Positions 16,857 to 25,809 of a DNA stretch of 64,000 nucleotides are shown here, piece after piece. A program made the position numbers and the translations under genes. This DNA is from Streptomyces sp. BK340 (GTDB taxonomy: Bacteria; Actinomycetota; Actinomycetes; Streptomycetales; Streptomycetaceae), in assembly GCF_007827595.1 (NCBI RefSeq), contig NZ_VISR01000005.1, forward strand, positions 62,001-126,000, in the 5' to 3' direction. The first letter of the stretch is position 1; each line of letters opens with the position of its first letter. The notes below the pieces were generated by a model that saw nothing but the letters and a program-made list of their open reading frames with translations, was not told where the DNA came from and searched no databases.

Positions 16857-16937
16857 TTCCGGGTTTCAAACCACCCGGTCGAGTGGCGTCCGTGAGACAC
16901 GAGGGCCGCGTTCACCGGCGCCCATTAGGGTGAGGAC

Positions 16938-17870
16938 ATGCCAGCGAGCTATGCGTATCTCGGTCCCGAAGGCACCTTCACCGAAGTCGCCCTGCGCACG
17001 CTTCCGGAGGCGGCCACCCGCGAACTGATCCCGTACGTGTCGGTGCAGTCCGCGCTGGACGCGGTGCGGGCCGGCGAGGCCGAGGCCGCGTTCGTGCCGA
17101 TCGAGAACTCCGTCGAGGGCGGCATCACCACCACCCTGGACGAGCTGGTCGCGGGCGAGCCGCTGATGATCTACCGCGAGGTGCTGCTGTCGATCACCTT
17201 CGCGCTGCTGGTCCGCCCGGGCACCGAGCTGTCCGACATCAAGACGGTCTCGGCGCATCCGGCCGCCCAGCCGCAGGTCCGCAACTGGCTCAAGAAGAAC
17301 CTCCCGGACGTGCACTGGGAGTCGGCCGCCTCGAACGCGGACGCCGCCCGACTGGTCCAGGAGGGCCAGTACGACGCCGCGTTCGCGGGTGAGTTCGCCG
17401 CCGCCCGGTACGGCCTCGAGGCTCTGGAGACCGGGATCCACGACGCGGAGAACGCGCAGACCCGGTTCGTGCTGGTCGGCCGCCCGGCCCGGCCCGCCGC
17501 GCCGACCGGTGCCGACAAGACCTCGGTGGTGCTGTGGCAGCGGGACGACCACCCCGGCGCCCTGCGCGACCTGCTCGGCGAGTTCGCCACCCGCGGCATC
17601 AACCTCATGCTGCTGCAGTCCCGGCCGACCGGCGCCGGTATCGGCAACTACTGCTTCTGCATCGACGCCGAAGGCCACATCTCCGACCGGCGGGTGGCCG
17701 AGGCGCTGATGGGGCTGAAGCGGATCTGTCTGCAGGTTCGATTCCTCGGTTCCTATCCGCGCGCGGACATCAAGCCGGGCGAGGCCCGGGCCACCCTGCC
17801 GGGGACCTCGGACGAGGAGTTCGTCCGGGCCGCGGACTGGGTCGCGCGCTGCCAGGACGGCCGGTTCTAG
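16938..17870 (+). CDS. pheA: Prephenate dehydratase
   Basis: A 310-residue monofunctional prephenate dehydratase that converts prephenate to phenylpyruvate in phenylalanine synthesis. The catalytic domain fills about residues 3-185, with the Thr-Arg-Phe motif in AQTRFVLVG. A C-terminal ACT domain (about 200-280, with SRPTGAGIGNYCF) provides allosteric control by phenylalanine. GAGG precedes the ATG at 16938. No chorismate mutase domain is fused. The DnaA-box-rich spacer follows. Cytoplasmic; firm identification. Confidence 0.95.
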   Translation: MPASYAYLGPEGTFTEVALRTLPEAATRELIPYVSVQSALDAVRAGEAEAAFVPIENSVEGGITTTLDELVAGEPLMIYREVLLSITFALLVRPGTELSDIKTVSAHPAAQPQVRNWLKKNLPDVHWESAASNADAARLVQEGQYDAAFAGEFAAARYGLEALETGIHDAENAQTRFVLVGRPARPAAPTGADKTSVVLWQRDDHPGALRDLLGEFATRGINLMLLQSRPTGAGIGNYCFCIDAEGHISDRRVAEALMGLKRICLQVRFLGSYPRADIKPGEARATLPGTSDEEFVRAADWVARCQDGRF

Positions 17871-17893
17871 CCAGTCGTACCTGCGTATCTTCG

Positions 17894-17915
17894 TTATCCA
17901 CAGAAGTTATCCACA
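17894..17915 (+). promoter_or_regulatory. Tandem DnaA boxes
   Basis: Two identical TTATCCACA boxes whose starts are 13 bases apart, just after the pheA stop codon. Both match the E. coli R1-type consensus exactly. Confidence 0.75.
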
Positions 17916-18166
17916 GGTCCGCTTCTCGACCTGGGGACAAGTCGACAAGGCAGTGCCATCCGGTCGACAAATCGTCCTGGACGTCCCAGATGCGGCCACC
18001 GCCCGGCAGGTCACCCTTCGTCCACTCGTTTCCTTTGGTTCATCTTTTGGAGCGACCCCTTTCCACCCGAAAGTGGGTGTCACCCCTGTTTGGACCGGGA
18101 ATTCTTCAGTCCGGCCGGAACTTCCGGAGTGATCAATTCCGAAGTCCACAGACTTTCCGCACAGCC

Positions 18167-18206
18167 TGTGGATAACTCTCCCCGGAGTGCGGATTCCTGT
18201 GGACAA
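18167..18206 (-). promoter_or_regulatory. Pair of reverse-oriented DnaA boxes
   Basis: TTATCCACA (18167-18175) and TTGTCCACA (18198-18206) on the minus strand, 31 bases start to start. They face the forward pair near 17900. Confidence 0.75.
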
Positions 18207-18295
18207 CGGCCCAGCCAAGTCCCGCTCTTCACAAGGGAATCCGGTCAACCAGGGGTCGGCAGACTGCCTCGTTCCAGGGAATGAGACGGCCTTTA

Positions 18296-18324
18296 TTGAC
18301 ACGACCCGACACTCTGCGTAATTG
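18296..18324 (+). promoter_or_regulatory. Candidate serS promoter
   Basis: A perfect -35 TTGACA (18296-18301), a 17-base spacer and a -10-like TAATTG (18319-18324) lie about 77 bases upstream of the serS start. This fits the main vegetative sigma factor. No T-box leader is evident. Confidence 0.5.
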
Positions 18325-18400
18325 CCCCATAACGGCATGTAAGGCGCAAGTCGCAATAGTGGGTCGTGGCCCGGCAGCTCGCACCGGTAGCCTTGGCCTC

Positions 18401-19678
18401 GTGATTGACCTTCGCCTGCTTCGTGAGGACCCCGACCGTGTGCGCGCGTCCCAGCGCGCCCGTGGAGAGGACGTCGCGCTCGTCGACTCCCTCCTGTCTG
18501 CCGACGAGCGGCGCAGGTCCTCCGGCGTCCGCTTCGACGAGCTGCGCGCCGAGCAGAAGCAGCTCGGCAAGCTGATCCCCAAGGCCGGCCCGGACGAGAA
18601 GGCCGAGCTGCTGGCGCGTGCCGAGCAGCTGAAGGCCGACGTCAAGGCCGCCGACGCCGAGCGCGACGCCGCCGACACCGAGACCCAGCAGCTGCTGCTC
18701 CGGCTCGGCAACCTCGTCCACCCCGACGTGCCCGTCGGCGGCGAGGAGGACTTCGTCACGCTGGAGACGCACGGCACGATCCGCGACTTCGGCGCCGAGG
18801 GCTTCGAGCCCAAGGACCACCTGGAGCTGGGCCAGCTCCTCGGCGCGATCGACGTCGAGCGCGGCGCCAAGGTCTCCGGCTCCCGCTTCTACTTCCTCAC
18901 CGGTGTCGGCGCCCTGCTGGAGCTGGCCCTGGTGAACGCGGCGATCGGGCAGGCCACCGAGGCCGGCTTCACGCCGATGCTCACCCCGGCGCTGGTGCGC
19001 CCGCAGTCCATGGCCGGCACCGGCTTCCTCGGCCAGGCGGCCCAGGACGTCTACCACCTCGACAAGGACGACCTGTACCTGGTCGGCACCTCCGAGGTCC
19101 CGCTGGCGGCATACCACATGGACGAGATCATCGACGCCGACCGGCTGCCGATGCGCTACGCGGGCTTCTCCCCGTGCTTCCGCCGCGAGGCCGGTTCGCA
19201 CGGCAAGGACACGCGAGGCATCTTCCGCGTGCACCAGTTCGACAAGGTCGAGATGTTCTCGTACGTCGCTCCCGAGGACTCGCAGGCGGAGCACAAGCGC
19301 CTGCTGGAGTGGGAGAAGCAGTGGCTGACCTCGCTGGAGCTGCCGTTCCGCGTCATCGACGTCGCCTCCGCCGACCTCGGCGCCTCGGCCTCCCGCAAGT
19401 TCGACTGCGAGGCGTGGATCCCGACCCAGGGCAAGTACCGCGAGCTGACCTCGACCTCGGACTGCACCGAGTTCCAGTCCCGCCGGCTGCAGATCCGGGT
19501 CCGTGACGGCAAGCAGGTCAAGCCGCTGGCCACGCTCAACGGCACGCTGTGCGCCGTACCGCGCACGATCGTGGCGATCCTGGAGAACCACCAGCAGGCC
19601 GACGGCTCCGTGTACGTGCCCAAGGTGCTGCGTCCGTACCTCGGCGGCCGGGAGGTCCTGGAGCCGGTCGCCAAGTGA
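18401..19678 (+). CDS. serS: Seryl-tRNA synthetase
   Basis: A 425-residue class II synthetase that charges tRNA-Ser with serine. The N-terminal coiled-coil arm (about 25-110) recognises the long variable arm of the tRNA. Motif 2 ([20 protein letters not shown]) and motif 3 ([14 protein letters not shown]) of the active site are intact. The GTG at 18401 gives the canonical opening [10 protein letters not shown]; the frame is open upstream but not protein-like. The HAD gene overlaps the stop codon. A tRNA-Ser gene lies 850 bases downstream. Firm identification. Confidence 0.96.
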   Translation: MIDLRLLREDPDRVRASQRARGEDVALVDSLLSADERRRSSGVRFDELRAEQKQLGKLIPKAGPDEKAELLARAEQLKADVKAADAERDAADTETQQLLLRLGNLVHPDVPVGGEEDFVTLETHGTIRDFGAEGFEPKDHLELGQLLGAIDVERGAKVSGSRFYFLTGVGALLELALVNAAIGQATEAGFTPMLTPALVRPQSMAGTGFLGQAAQDVYHLDKDDLYLVGTSEVPLAAYHMDEIIDADRLPMRYAGFSPCFRREAGSHGKDTRGIFRVHQFDKVEMFSYVAPEDSQAEHKRLLEWEKQWLTSLELPFRVIDVASADLGASASRKFDCEAWIPTQGKYRELTSTSDCTEFQSRRLQIRVRDGKQVKPLATLNGTLCAVPRTIVAILENHQQADGSVYVPKVLRPYLGGREVLEPVAK

Positions 19679-20478
19679 GCGCCGGCTTCCCGTTCCGACT
19701 CATCGCCACCGACCTCGACGGAACGCTCCTGCGCTCCGACGAGTCGGTCTCGCAGCGCACCCGTGAGGCGCTCGCCGCGGCCACCGCGGCGGGCGCGGCG
19801 CACATCGTCGTCACCGGCCGGGGGGTCCCCTGGACCCGGCACATCCTCGACGACCTCGGCTACGACGGCCTCGCCGTCTGCGCCCAGGGCGCGCAGGTGT
19901 ACGACGCCGGGCGGCACCGTCTGCTGACGTCGGTGACCCTGGACCGGCAGCTGGCGGGCGTGGCCCTGGCGAAGATAGAGGCCGAGGTGGGCCCGCTGCG
20001 CCTGGCGGCGAGCCGGGACGGCCTGGACGGCGATGTGCTGGTGGGGCCGGGTTACGCGGTCAGGGGCGCCCTGCCCGCCACCCCCTTCACGGACGCGTCC
20101 GACCTCTGGGCCGCCCCGCTGAACAAGATCTACATCCAGCATCCGACGCTGGGCGACGACGAGCTGGCGGAGGCGGCCCGCCGGGCGGCCGGCGGATTCG
20201 TCACGGTCGCCATGGCGGGCGAGGGCATCGTGGAGCTGCTGCCCCTCGGCCTGTCCAAGGCCACGGGCCTGTCCCTGGCGGCCCGCCGTCTGGGGCTGAA
20301 GGCCGCCGACACCATTGCCTTCGGCGACATGCCCAACGACGTCCCGATGTTCGCCTGGGCATCCCGGGGCGTGGCAATGGCCAACGCCCACGAGGAGCTC
20401 AGGGCAGTGGCGGACGAGGTCACGGCCTCCAACGAGGAGGACGGGATCGCAGTGGTGCTGGAGCGGTTGCTGGGCTGA
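19675..20478 (+). CDS. HAD-superfamily phosphatase, Cof type
   Basis: A 267-residue haloacid-dehalogenase-fold hydrolase of the Cof/IIB group. Motif I is ATDLDGTLL (both aspartates), motif II is VVTGRG, the conserved lysine is in GLSKATG and motif IV is AFGDMPNDV. The cap domain lies between residues 85 and 185. Family members dephosphorylate sugar phosphates, FMN or other small phosphoesters; the substrate here is unknown. GTG 19675 overlaps the serS stop as GTGA, so translation is coupled to serS. A paralogue occurs at 30230-31117. Confidence 0.9.
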   Translation: MSAGFPFRLIATDLDGTLLRSDESVSQRTREALAAATAAGAAHIVVTGRGVPWTRHILDDLGYDGLAVCAQGAQVYDAGRHRLLTSVTLDRQLAGVALAKIEAEVGPLRLAASRDGLDGDVLVGPGYAVRGALPATPFTDASDLWAAPLNKIYIQHPTLGDDELAEAARRAAGGFVTVAMAGEGIVELLPLGLSKATGLSLAARRLGLKAADTIAFGDMPNDVPMFAWASRGVAMANAHEELRAVADEVTASNEEDGIAVVLERLLG

Positions 20479-20504
20479 GCGTTCAGTCTTCTGCGCCGAG
20501 CTTT

Positions 20505-20620
<116 letters not shown>

Positions 20621-20879
20621 GGGTGGGCGGCCCACGCGAGAGACACGTCGCGTGCTCGAAGCGGCCGCCCCGGGCAGCTCCCATGAGCTCTACGGAGAGG
20701 TAGGGATCACTCCGGAGCCCGGCTCAGGCTGCCCTGAAGGGAGCTGGACGTACTGCCGTGCATGGACATCGCCCAACTCCTCTCCCAGAACGCGGCGCCG
20801 GGACACTCCCGGCGGACGGGGCACAACCACTGTGCCCCGCCGCCGAGTCGGGCGCCACTGAATTAACCGGGGGCCGCCA
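20621..20879. other. Intergenic region upstream of tRNA-Ser
   Basis: No gene is visible in these 259 bases. They should hold the tRNA promoter on the minus strand, which I cannot place. A 9-bp hairpin with a 5-nt loop (20817-20825 with 20831-20839) is a terminator candidate for the small-protein gene to its right. Confidence 0.4.
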
Positions 20880-21122
20880 CTACCGGCGGCGCCACCTGCG
20901 CCGGCGCGCCTTGCTGAAGAACCAGCCGGCCGGCGGTTCGTCGGACCGCCACGGCTGTGGCTCCGGCTGCTCGGCGCGCCAGCGGGCGGCGAGCATCCGG
21001 GCCCGGGCGGACGGCTCGGAGATGTCGGCGGCCCGTACGAAGTCCTGGTCCAGGACCAGCTCGTCCCAGACGTCACCGCCGGTCCGCCCTCGTCCCTCGT
21101 ACCGCGGGATCTCCTCTGCCAT
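20880..21122 (-). CDS. Small conserved hypothetical protein
   Basis: An 80-residue protein of unknown function. The acidic first half (including DVWDELVLDQDFVRAAD) and a strongly basic C-terminus (KARRRRWRRR) suggest a soluble, possibly nucleic-acid- or membrane-surface-binding protein. There is no membrane segment. A clear GGAGG lies six bases before the ATG. It follows the ABC transporter genes on the same strand after a 97-base gap and precedes tRNA-Ser. I recall similar small proteins at this place in other streptomycetes but no assigned role. Confidence 0.7.
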   Translation of the reverse strand: MAEEIPRYEGRGRTGGDVWDELVLDQDFVRAADISEPSARARMLAARWRAEQPEPQPWRSDEPPAGWFFSKARRRRWRRR

Positions 21123-21219
21123 CTGCGGCCTCCCAGCCGTGCACCGGCCTCCTAGCCGTACATCCGCCGCGCCCAGTCTGCCCGGACCGGGGTGAAGCCC
21201 CCGTCAAGGCCGTGACCTG

Positions 21220-21939
21220 TCACTCCTCGCCGGCCAGTGTCAGCGAGCGCAGCTTCTGACCCGCGTACCAGGTGGCGAGCACGGTGACCACGACCAGCAA
21301 GACCGTCGCCGTGGGCAGTCCGACGTCCGAGGTCACCAGGTCCCCGCCGGCCACCTTGTGGGCGACGGCGAGCGACCACTGCTGGACGCTCAGGGTGCGG
21401 GCGCCGGACACCAGGGAGCCGAACAGGGCCTCCCAGACGAGGGCGTAGACGAGGCCGAACACCACCGCGTGCCGGGACACCGTGCCGAGCAGCAGGAACA
21501 TCGCCGCGTAGGCGATCGACGCGACCAGTGCGGCCACCGTGTAGGCAACGGCGATCTGCTGGCCGTTGCCGTTGAGGATGAAGCCCGCGACGAGCGTCGG
21601 CAGGGCCGAGAACACCATCGTCACGGCGATCGCCACGATCAGCTTGGTGAAGATGATCGTCGGACGCTTCACCGGCTTGGACAGCAGGTAGACGACGGAG
21701 CCGTCGTCGATCTCCGGGCCGATCGCGCCCGTGCCCGCGATGACGCCGATGATCGGCACCATCGTGGCGAGCGCGAGCCCGCCCAGCAGGTCGGAGGCCG
21801 TCTGGTCGTCGGCGCCCGCGAGGCCCCGGACGACGACGGAGATCGCGATCAGCAGGAGCGGCAGGGCGCCCAGGATGAGGGCCCGGCGTCGGCCGAGCAG
21901 GGCCCGGTAGGTGAGCCGGGCGACTGTGGGGTCGTACAT
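21220..21939 (-). CDS. ABC-2 type transporter permease
   Basis: A 239-residue membrane protein with six predicted helices, typical of ABC-2 permeases. The N-terminal amphipathic stretch (TVARLTYRALLGRRRALIL) and the motif GPEIDDGSVVYLLSKPVKR after helix 2 are family hallmarks. It is the last gene of the four-gene cluster and starts 10 bases after its ATPase, so the pair forms one exporter. The substrate is unknown; lipid, antibiotic or peptide export are the usual options. Confidence 0.87.
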   Translation of the reverse strand: MYDPTVARLTYRALLGRRRALILGALPLLLIAISVVVRGLAGADDQTASDLLGGLALATMVPIIGVIAGTGAIGPEIDDGSVVYLLSKPVKRPTIIFTKLIVAIAVTMVFSALPTLVAGFILNGNGQQIAVAYTVAALVASIAYAAMFLLLGTVSRHAVVFGLVYALVWEALFGSLVSGARTLSVQQWSLAVAHKVAGGDLVTSDVGLPTATVLLVVVTVLATWYAGQKLRSLTLAGEE

Positions 21940-21949
21940 CTTCGGCCTC

Positions 21950-22861
21950 CTACGCCGCGACCAGGTACGAGAACACGGACTCGAGGGACTCGTCGGACGG
22001 CGAGACCGTGAGCAGCCGGATGCCGTGGTCGCGGGCGACCTTGGGCAGCAGGACGGTGAAGCGGCCGAAGTCGACGGCCTGGATGCGCAGGGCGCCCTCG
22101 GTGACGTCGACCTCGATGCCGGACGTCGACGGATCGGCGATCAGCGCGGCCGCGAGCGCGCGGTCGTCGCTGGAACGCACCAGGTAGCGGTGCGGGCGGT
22201 CGGTCATCAGCCGGCGGATCTTGCGGAAGTCGCCGCTGGCCGCGTGCCGCCCGGCGACGACGACCTCGATGTGCCAGGCGAGCTGCTCGACCTCTTCGAG
22301 GATGTGCGACGAGAACAGCACCGTGCGGCCCTCGTCGCCCATGCGCCGCAGCAGCTCCATGAGCTGCATGCGCTGGCGCGGGTCCATGCCGTTGAAGGGC
22401 TCGTCCAGCAGGAGCAGCGACGGGTCGTGCACCAGGGCGCTGGCCATCTTCACCCGCTGGCGCATGCCCTTGGAGTACGTCGAGATCTTGCGGTCCTGCG
22501 CGTACTCCATCTCGACCGTGGCCAGGGCCCGCGCGGCGGCCTTCGCGCCGAGGCCGTGCAACTCGGCGTTGGCGACGACGAACTCGCGGCCGGTGAGGAA
22601 GTCGTACATCGCCTCCCGCTCGGGGACGACACCGATGTGCTTGTAGATGGCCTCGTTGCGCCACACCTGCTGTCCGTCGAGGGTGACGGTGCCGGTGGAG
22701 GGGGCCAGGAAGCCGCCCATCATGTTGATGAGAGTGGACTTTCCGGCGCCGTTCGGGCCGAGCAGGCCGGTGACGCCGGGGCCGATGGTCATGGTGATGT
22801 CGTTGACGGCGACCACGTTGCCGAACCAGCGGGAGACGTGGTCGATGGACAGTGTGGTCAC
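21950..22861 (-). CDS. ABC transporter ATP-binding protein
   Basis: A 303-residue nucleotide-binding subunit. Walker A is GPNGAGKST, the ABC signature is YSKGMRQRV, Walker B is LLLLDEPF and the H-loop is in FSSHILEE. A C-terminal extension of about 80 residues follows the ATPase core, as in ABC-2 drug exporters. GTG 22861 overlaps the stop of the upstream permease gene by four bases. It pairs with the permease at 21220-21939 and shares an operon with a second, homologous ATPase/permease pair. Confidence 0.92.
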   Translation of the reverse strand: MTTLSIDHVSRWFGNVVAVNDITMTIGPGVTGLLGPNGAGKSTLINMMGGFLAPSTGTVTLDGQQVWRNEAIYKHIGVVPEREAMYDFLTGREFVVANAELHGLGAKAAARALATVEMEYAQDRKISTYSKGMRQRVKMASALVHDPSLLLLDEPFNGMDPRQRMQLMELLRRMGDEGRTVLFSSHILEEVEQLAWHIEVVVAGRHAASGDFRKIRRLMTDRPHRYLVRSSDDRALAAALIADPSTSGIEVDVTEGALRIQAVDFGRFTVLLPKVARDHGIRLLTVSPSDESLESVFSYLVAA

Positions 22862-23775
22862 AGTCCCACCTTCCGGTAGCGGCGCACGAGGAGGCCGTAG
22901 CTGGCGGCGATGAGGCCCAGGACGACGAGGACGTAGACCGCGCCCTCCCCGTTGGTGGGTCCGACCGCTCCGGGGAACGACGAACTCGCGCCGAGGAACG
23001 CGGACTGCACTCCGTCGATGAGCGTGACGGGAGAGAAGAGGCCGATCCAGGGGATGGCGCCCGTGCTGTTCTGCGCCTCCGCGATGGCCTGGAGCGTGGA
23101 GACCGCGCCGTAGGAGATCGTCATGACGGCGATGACGGCCGCGATGCCGAAGCCGCGCCGCGGGGTCACCGAGGCGATGACCAGACCGATACCGGCGAAG
23201 AGCAGCGAGAGCAGTGCCACGGAGACGATTCCCTGTGCGAATCCCTTGGTCTGGTCGGCGAAGTCCAGCTTGGCCAGCAGCGCGCCGACGTAGAGCACGA
23301 GCAGCGGGGCCGCGGTGAGGACGAACAGTGCCGAGGCCAGCGCCGCGTACTTCGCGCGCACGTAGTCGGCGGTCTCGATCGGCCGCGAGAAGTACAGCGG
23401 CACGGTCTTGAAGCGCAGGTCGCGCGAGACGGACTGGGGCGCCTGCGAGGCGACGTACAGGCTGATGACGGCCTGCAGGAGGATCGCGTAGCGCGTGTAG
23501 TCGACGGGCAGGTCCTTCGCCTTCGTGGCGACCGCGACGGCGACCATGATGGCCGCGGGCACGCACATCACCACGAACAGCAGCATCGGCAGCACCTTGG
23601 ACTTGACCGAGCGGCCGAGGCCGTACGCGCCGCGCAGGGACTGCGAGTAGAGCGAGCGGGTGGCGTAGGAGCGGCCGAGGCGGGGGCCGTCGTAGTTGCG
23701 GTAGCCGATGTTGTGGATCCGGGTCTGGTCACCCGGCGGTGCGACGGTTGTCGGCATGGGCTGCTCAACTGCCAT
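22858..23775 (-). CDS. ABC-2 type transporter permease
   Basis: A 305-residue permease with about six helices after a 60-residue hydrophilic N-terminus. RDLRFKTVPLYFSRPIETAD is the cytoplasmic loop typical of ABC-2 permeases. It overlaps the ATPase genes on both sides (11 bases upstream, four bases downstream), so the complex is expressed from one message. It likely forms a transporter with the ATPase at 23765-24760. Substrate unknown. Confidence 0.87.
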   Translation of the reverse strand: MAVEQPMPTTVAPPGDQTRIHNIGYRNYDGPRLGRSYATRSLYSQSLRGAYGLGRSVKSKVLPMLLFVVMCVPAAIMVAVAVATKAKDLPVDYTRYAILLQAVISLYVASQAPQSVSRDLRFKTVPLYFSRPIETADYVRAKYAALASALFVLTAAPLLVLYVGALLAKLDFADQTKGFAQGIVSVALLSLLFAGIGLVIASVTPRRGFGIAAVIAVMTISYGAVSTLQAIAEAQNSTGAIPWIGLFSPVTLIDGVQSAFLGASSSFPGAVGPTNGEGAVYVLVVLGLIAASYGLLVRRYRKVGL

Positions 23776-24760
23776 GGACGGCCGCCTCCTTCCGCTGTTC
23801 TTCCCCGCTCGTGAAGACCTCCGAGATGTGGTGCCGGCGCTGCTCCATGCGCACCAGCCCGAGGCCCAGGTCGGCGACGGTGTCCCGCACCAGGTCGTAC
23901 GTCTGGTCGCCCTGCGCGGTGAGCAGCAGGATGTGCCCGGCGCCGGGGAGGCCGCTGCTGTCGTCGGTGTCCACCCCGCGCGCGAGGAGCGCCTCGCGGA
24001 CCGCGCGGGTGCCGTCGGGGTGTTCGTCGCTGTCGGTGACCTCGATCGCGAGGGTCGTCGTGGTCTGCGTGAAGTCCGTGGTGGAGCTGGAACGCAGCAG
24101 CTTGCCGCCGTCGACGACGACGACGTGGTCGCAGGTGCGCTCGAGTTCGCCCAGCAGGTGGGAGGTGACCAGGACCGAGATGCCGAAGTCGGTGTGGATG
24201 CGGCGGATCAGACCGAGCATCTCGTCGCGGCCGACCGGGTCGAGGCCGTTGGTCGGCTCGTCCAGGAAGACCAGCTGCGGGTCGTGCACCAGGGCCTGGG
24301 CGAGCTTCACGCGCTGCTTCATACCGGTGGAGTAACCGCCGATGGGGCGGTAGCGCTCCTCGTACAGGCCGACATGGCGCAGGGTGTCCGCGGTGCGCTC
24401 GCGTGCCGCGGTGGGCGGCAGGCCGGACATGCGGGCCATGTGGACGACGAACTCGGTGGCCGAGACGTCGGGCGGCAGGCAGTCGTGCTCCGGCATGTAC
24501 CCCACGCGCTCGCGGATGTCGCCGCCCTTGGTGGCGACATCCAGACCGAGCACCTCGGCACGGCCCTCCGTGGCGGGGGACAGACCCAGCAGGATCTTGA
24601 TCAGGGTGGACTTGCCGGCGCCGTTGGCTCCGACGAGTCCGGTCACACCGGGTCCGATGTCCACGGACAGCCGGTCGAGCGCGGTCACCCGGGGGAACCG
24701 CTTGCTCAGGCTTTCGGTCGCGATCACAGTCACGTCATCGAAGGTAGTGATCCGGACCAC
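23765..24760 (-). CDS. ABC transporter ATP-binding protein (first gene of operon)
   Basis: A 331-residue ABC ATPase. Walker A is GANGAGKST, the signature is YSTGMKQRV, Walker B is LVFLDEPT, and the switch region is in TSHLLGELE. A C-terminal accessory domain of about 90 residues follows. GTG 24760 is the longest start; GTG 24733 begins directly before the ABC domain and is equally possible, as neither has a good ribosome-binding site and the message may be leaderless. It opens a four-gene operon with two ATPase/permease pairs, which may form a heteromeric exporter. Confidence 0.9.
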   Translation of the reverse strand: MVRITTFDDVTVIATESLSKRFPRVTALDRLSVDIGPGVTGLVGANGAGKSTLIKILLGLSPATEGRAEVLGLDVATKGGDIRERVGYMPEHDCLPPDVSATEFVVHMARMSGLPPTAARERTADTLRHVGLYEERYRPIGGYSTGMKQRVKLAQALVHDPQLVFLDEPTNGLDPVGRDEMLGLIRRIHTDFGISVLVTSHLLGELERTCDHVVVVDGGKLLRSSSTTDFTQTTTTLAIEVTDSDEHPDGTRAVREALLARGVDTDDSSGLPGAGHILLLTAQGDQTYDLVRDTVADLGLGLVRMEQRRHHISEVFTSGEEQRKEAAVHGS

Positions 24761-24862
24761 GCCGGTCGTCAGACCTCAGAGCCGTCTTCGCGTCAGACTC
24801 GAGTATTACGGGACCCTGAGGGTTCCCCTGCCTGAGAGCTATCCACGGCAGCTCACCGAGCG

Positions 24863-24871
24863 TTGTCCACA
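24863..24871 (+). promoter_or_regulatory. DnaA box (TTGTCCACA)
   Basis: An exact TTGTCCACA in the divergent spacer between the ABC operon and the M24-like gene. A poor copy (CTATCCACG) lies at 24839-24847. Confidence 0.5.
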
Positions 24872-24966
24872 GCCTCGATCCCGCCTATTGACGCCGCCTC
24901 TAACAACTGTCACATTCACCAGTGTCAAGTTACGGACGCGTACCGCAGTCGACGGGACGGGGCGGC

Positions 24967-25809
24967 ATGGCGACGGCAGTGAGCAGCGAACTCTCCGTGG
25001 AGTTGCAGGGGTTCAGGCGTGTGCAGCGCCTCGCGTACGAGTGCGCGGAGGCGGTCGCGGCACGCCTGGAGCCGGGTGTGACCGAGCGCGAGGCGGCGCG
25101 GATGCAGCGCGAGTGGCTGCGCGAGCGCGGGGTGCGGGACTGGTTCCACCTGCCCTTCGCCTGGTTCGGCGACCGCACGGCGTTCGTTAACTTCCGCATC
25201 CCGCTGCAGTTCTTCCCGACCGACCGCGCCCTGGAGCCCGGGATGCCGTTCATCCTGGACATGGCCCCGGTCTACGAGGGGTACACGGCCGACATCGGCT
25301 ACTCGGGCTCGCTCGGCGTCGACCCGGTGCAGGACCGGCTGATGGCCGACCTGGAGGCGCACCGGGAACTGCTCCTGCGCGAGGTGCGCGAGCGGCGGCC
25401 ACTGCGGGAGATCTACGAGGACGTGGACCGCCTCATGGTCCGCCAGGGCTACGCCAACCGGCACCGGGCGTACCCGTTCGGCGTGATCGCCCACAAGGTG
25501 GACCGGGTGAAGCAGCGCCGCTGGTCACCCCATCTGTTCGGGTTCGGCACACAGTCCCTGAAGGGCCTGGCCGCCGACGCCCTGCACGGCCACCGCGAGG
25601 GCTGGTCGCCCCTGTGGTCGCCGTACCGCTTCTCCGACCACCCGCCGCAGCCGGGCCTGTGGGCGGTCGAACCCCACCTCGGCTTCCGGGGTACGGGCGC
25701 GAAGTTCGAGGAGATCCTGGTGGTCACCGACTCCCGGGACCCCGAGCAGAGCGCGTTCTGGCTGGACGACGATCTGCCGCACGTGCGGCGCTGGGCGGAG
25801 GCGAAGTGA
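24967..25809 (+). CDS. M24-family metallopeptidase-like protein
   Basis: A 280-residue protein with the pita-bread fold of methionine and proline aminopeptidases. Metal ligands can be traced: Asp in ILDMAPV, Asp in TADIGYS, His in GVIAHKVD, Glu in WAVEPHLG and Glu in KFEEILVV. An insertion (about 185-225) separates the histidine from the first glutamate. The substrate is unknown and it may be a non-peptidase member of the creatinase group. GGGGCGGC precedes ATG 24967; a GTG at 24922 is in frame. The next gene overlaps its stop by four bases, implying one operon with the EphD-like fusion. Confidence 0.8.
   Translation: MATAVSSELSVELQGFRRVQRLAYECAEAVAARLEPGVTEREAARMQREWLRERGVRDWFHLPFAWFGDRTAFVNFRIPLQFFPTDRALEPGMPFILDMAPVYEGYTADIGYSGSLGVDPVQDRLMADLEAHRELLLREVRERRPLREIYEDVDRLMVRQGYANRHRAYPFGVIAHKVDRVKQRRWSPHLFGFGTQSLKGLAADALHGHREGWSPLWSPYRFSDHPPQPGLWAVEPHLGFRGTGAKFEEILVVTDSRDPEQSAFWLDDDLPHVRRWAEAK

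Larger units (their letters stand above)
17871..18400. other. DnaA-box-rich intergenic region between pheA and serS
   Basis: A 530-base spacer without a credible gene. It has four exact DnaA boxes: TTATCCACA at 17894-17902 and 17907-17915, and on the other strand TTATCCACA at 18167-18175 and TTGTCCACA at 18198-18206. Weaker copies lie at 17932-17940 (one mismatch, reverse) and 18142-18150 (two mismatches). The two halves face each other about 250 bases apart. The serS promoter lies at the right end. From memory, S. coelicolor has a DnaA titration cluster (D78) in this part of its chromosome; equivalence is inference. Confidence 0.75.

Noticed and set aside
18325..18400. A T-box leader for serS
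   Set aside because: The leader is too short and lacks the T-box core and a terminator/antiterminator pair.
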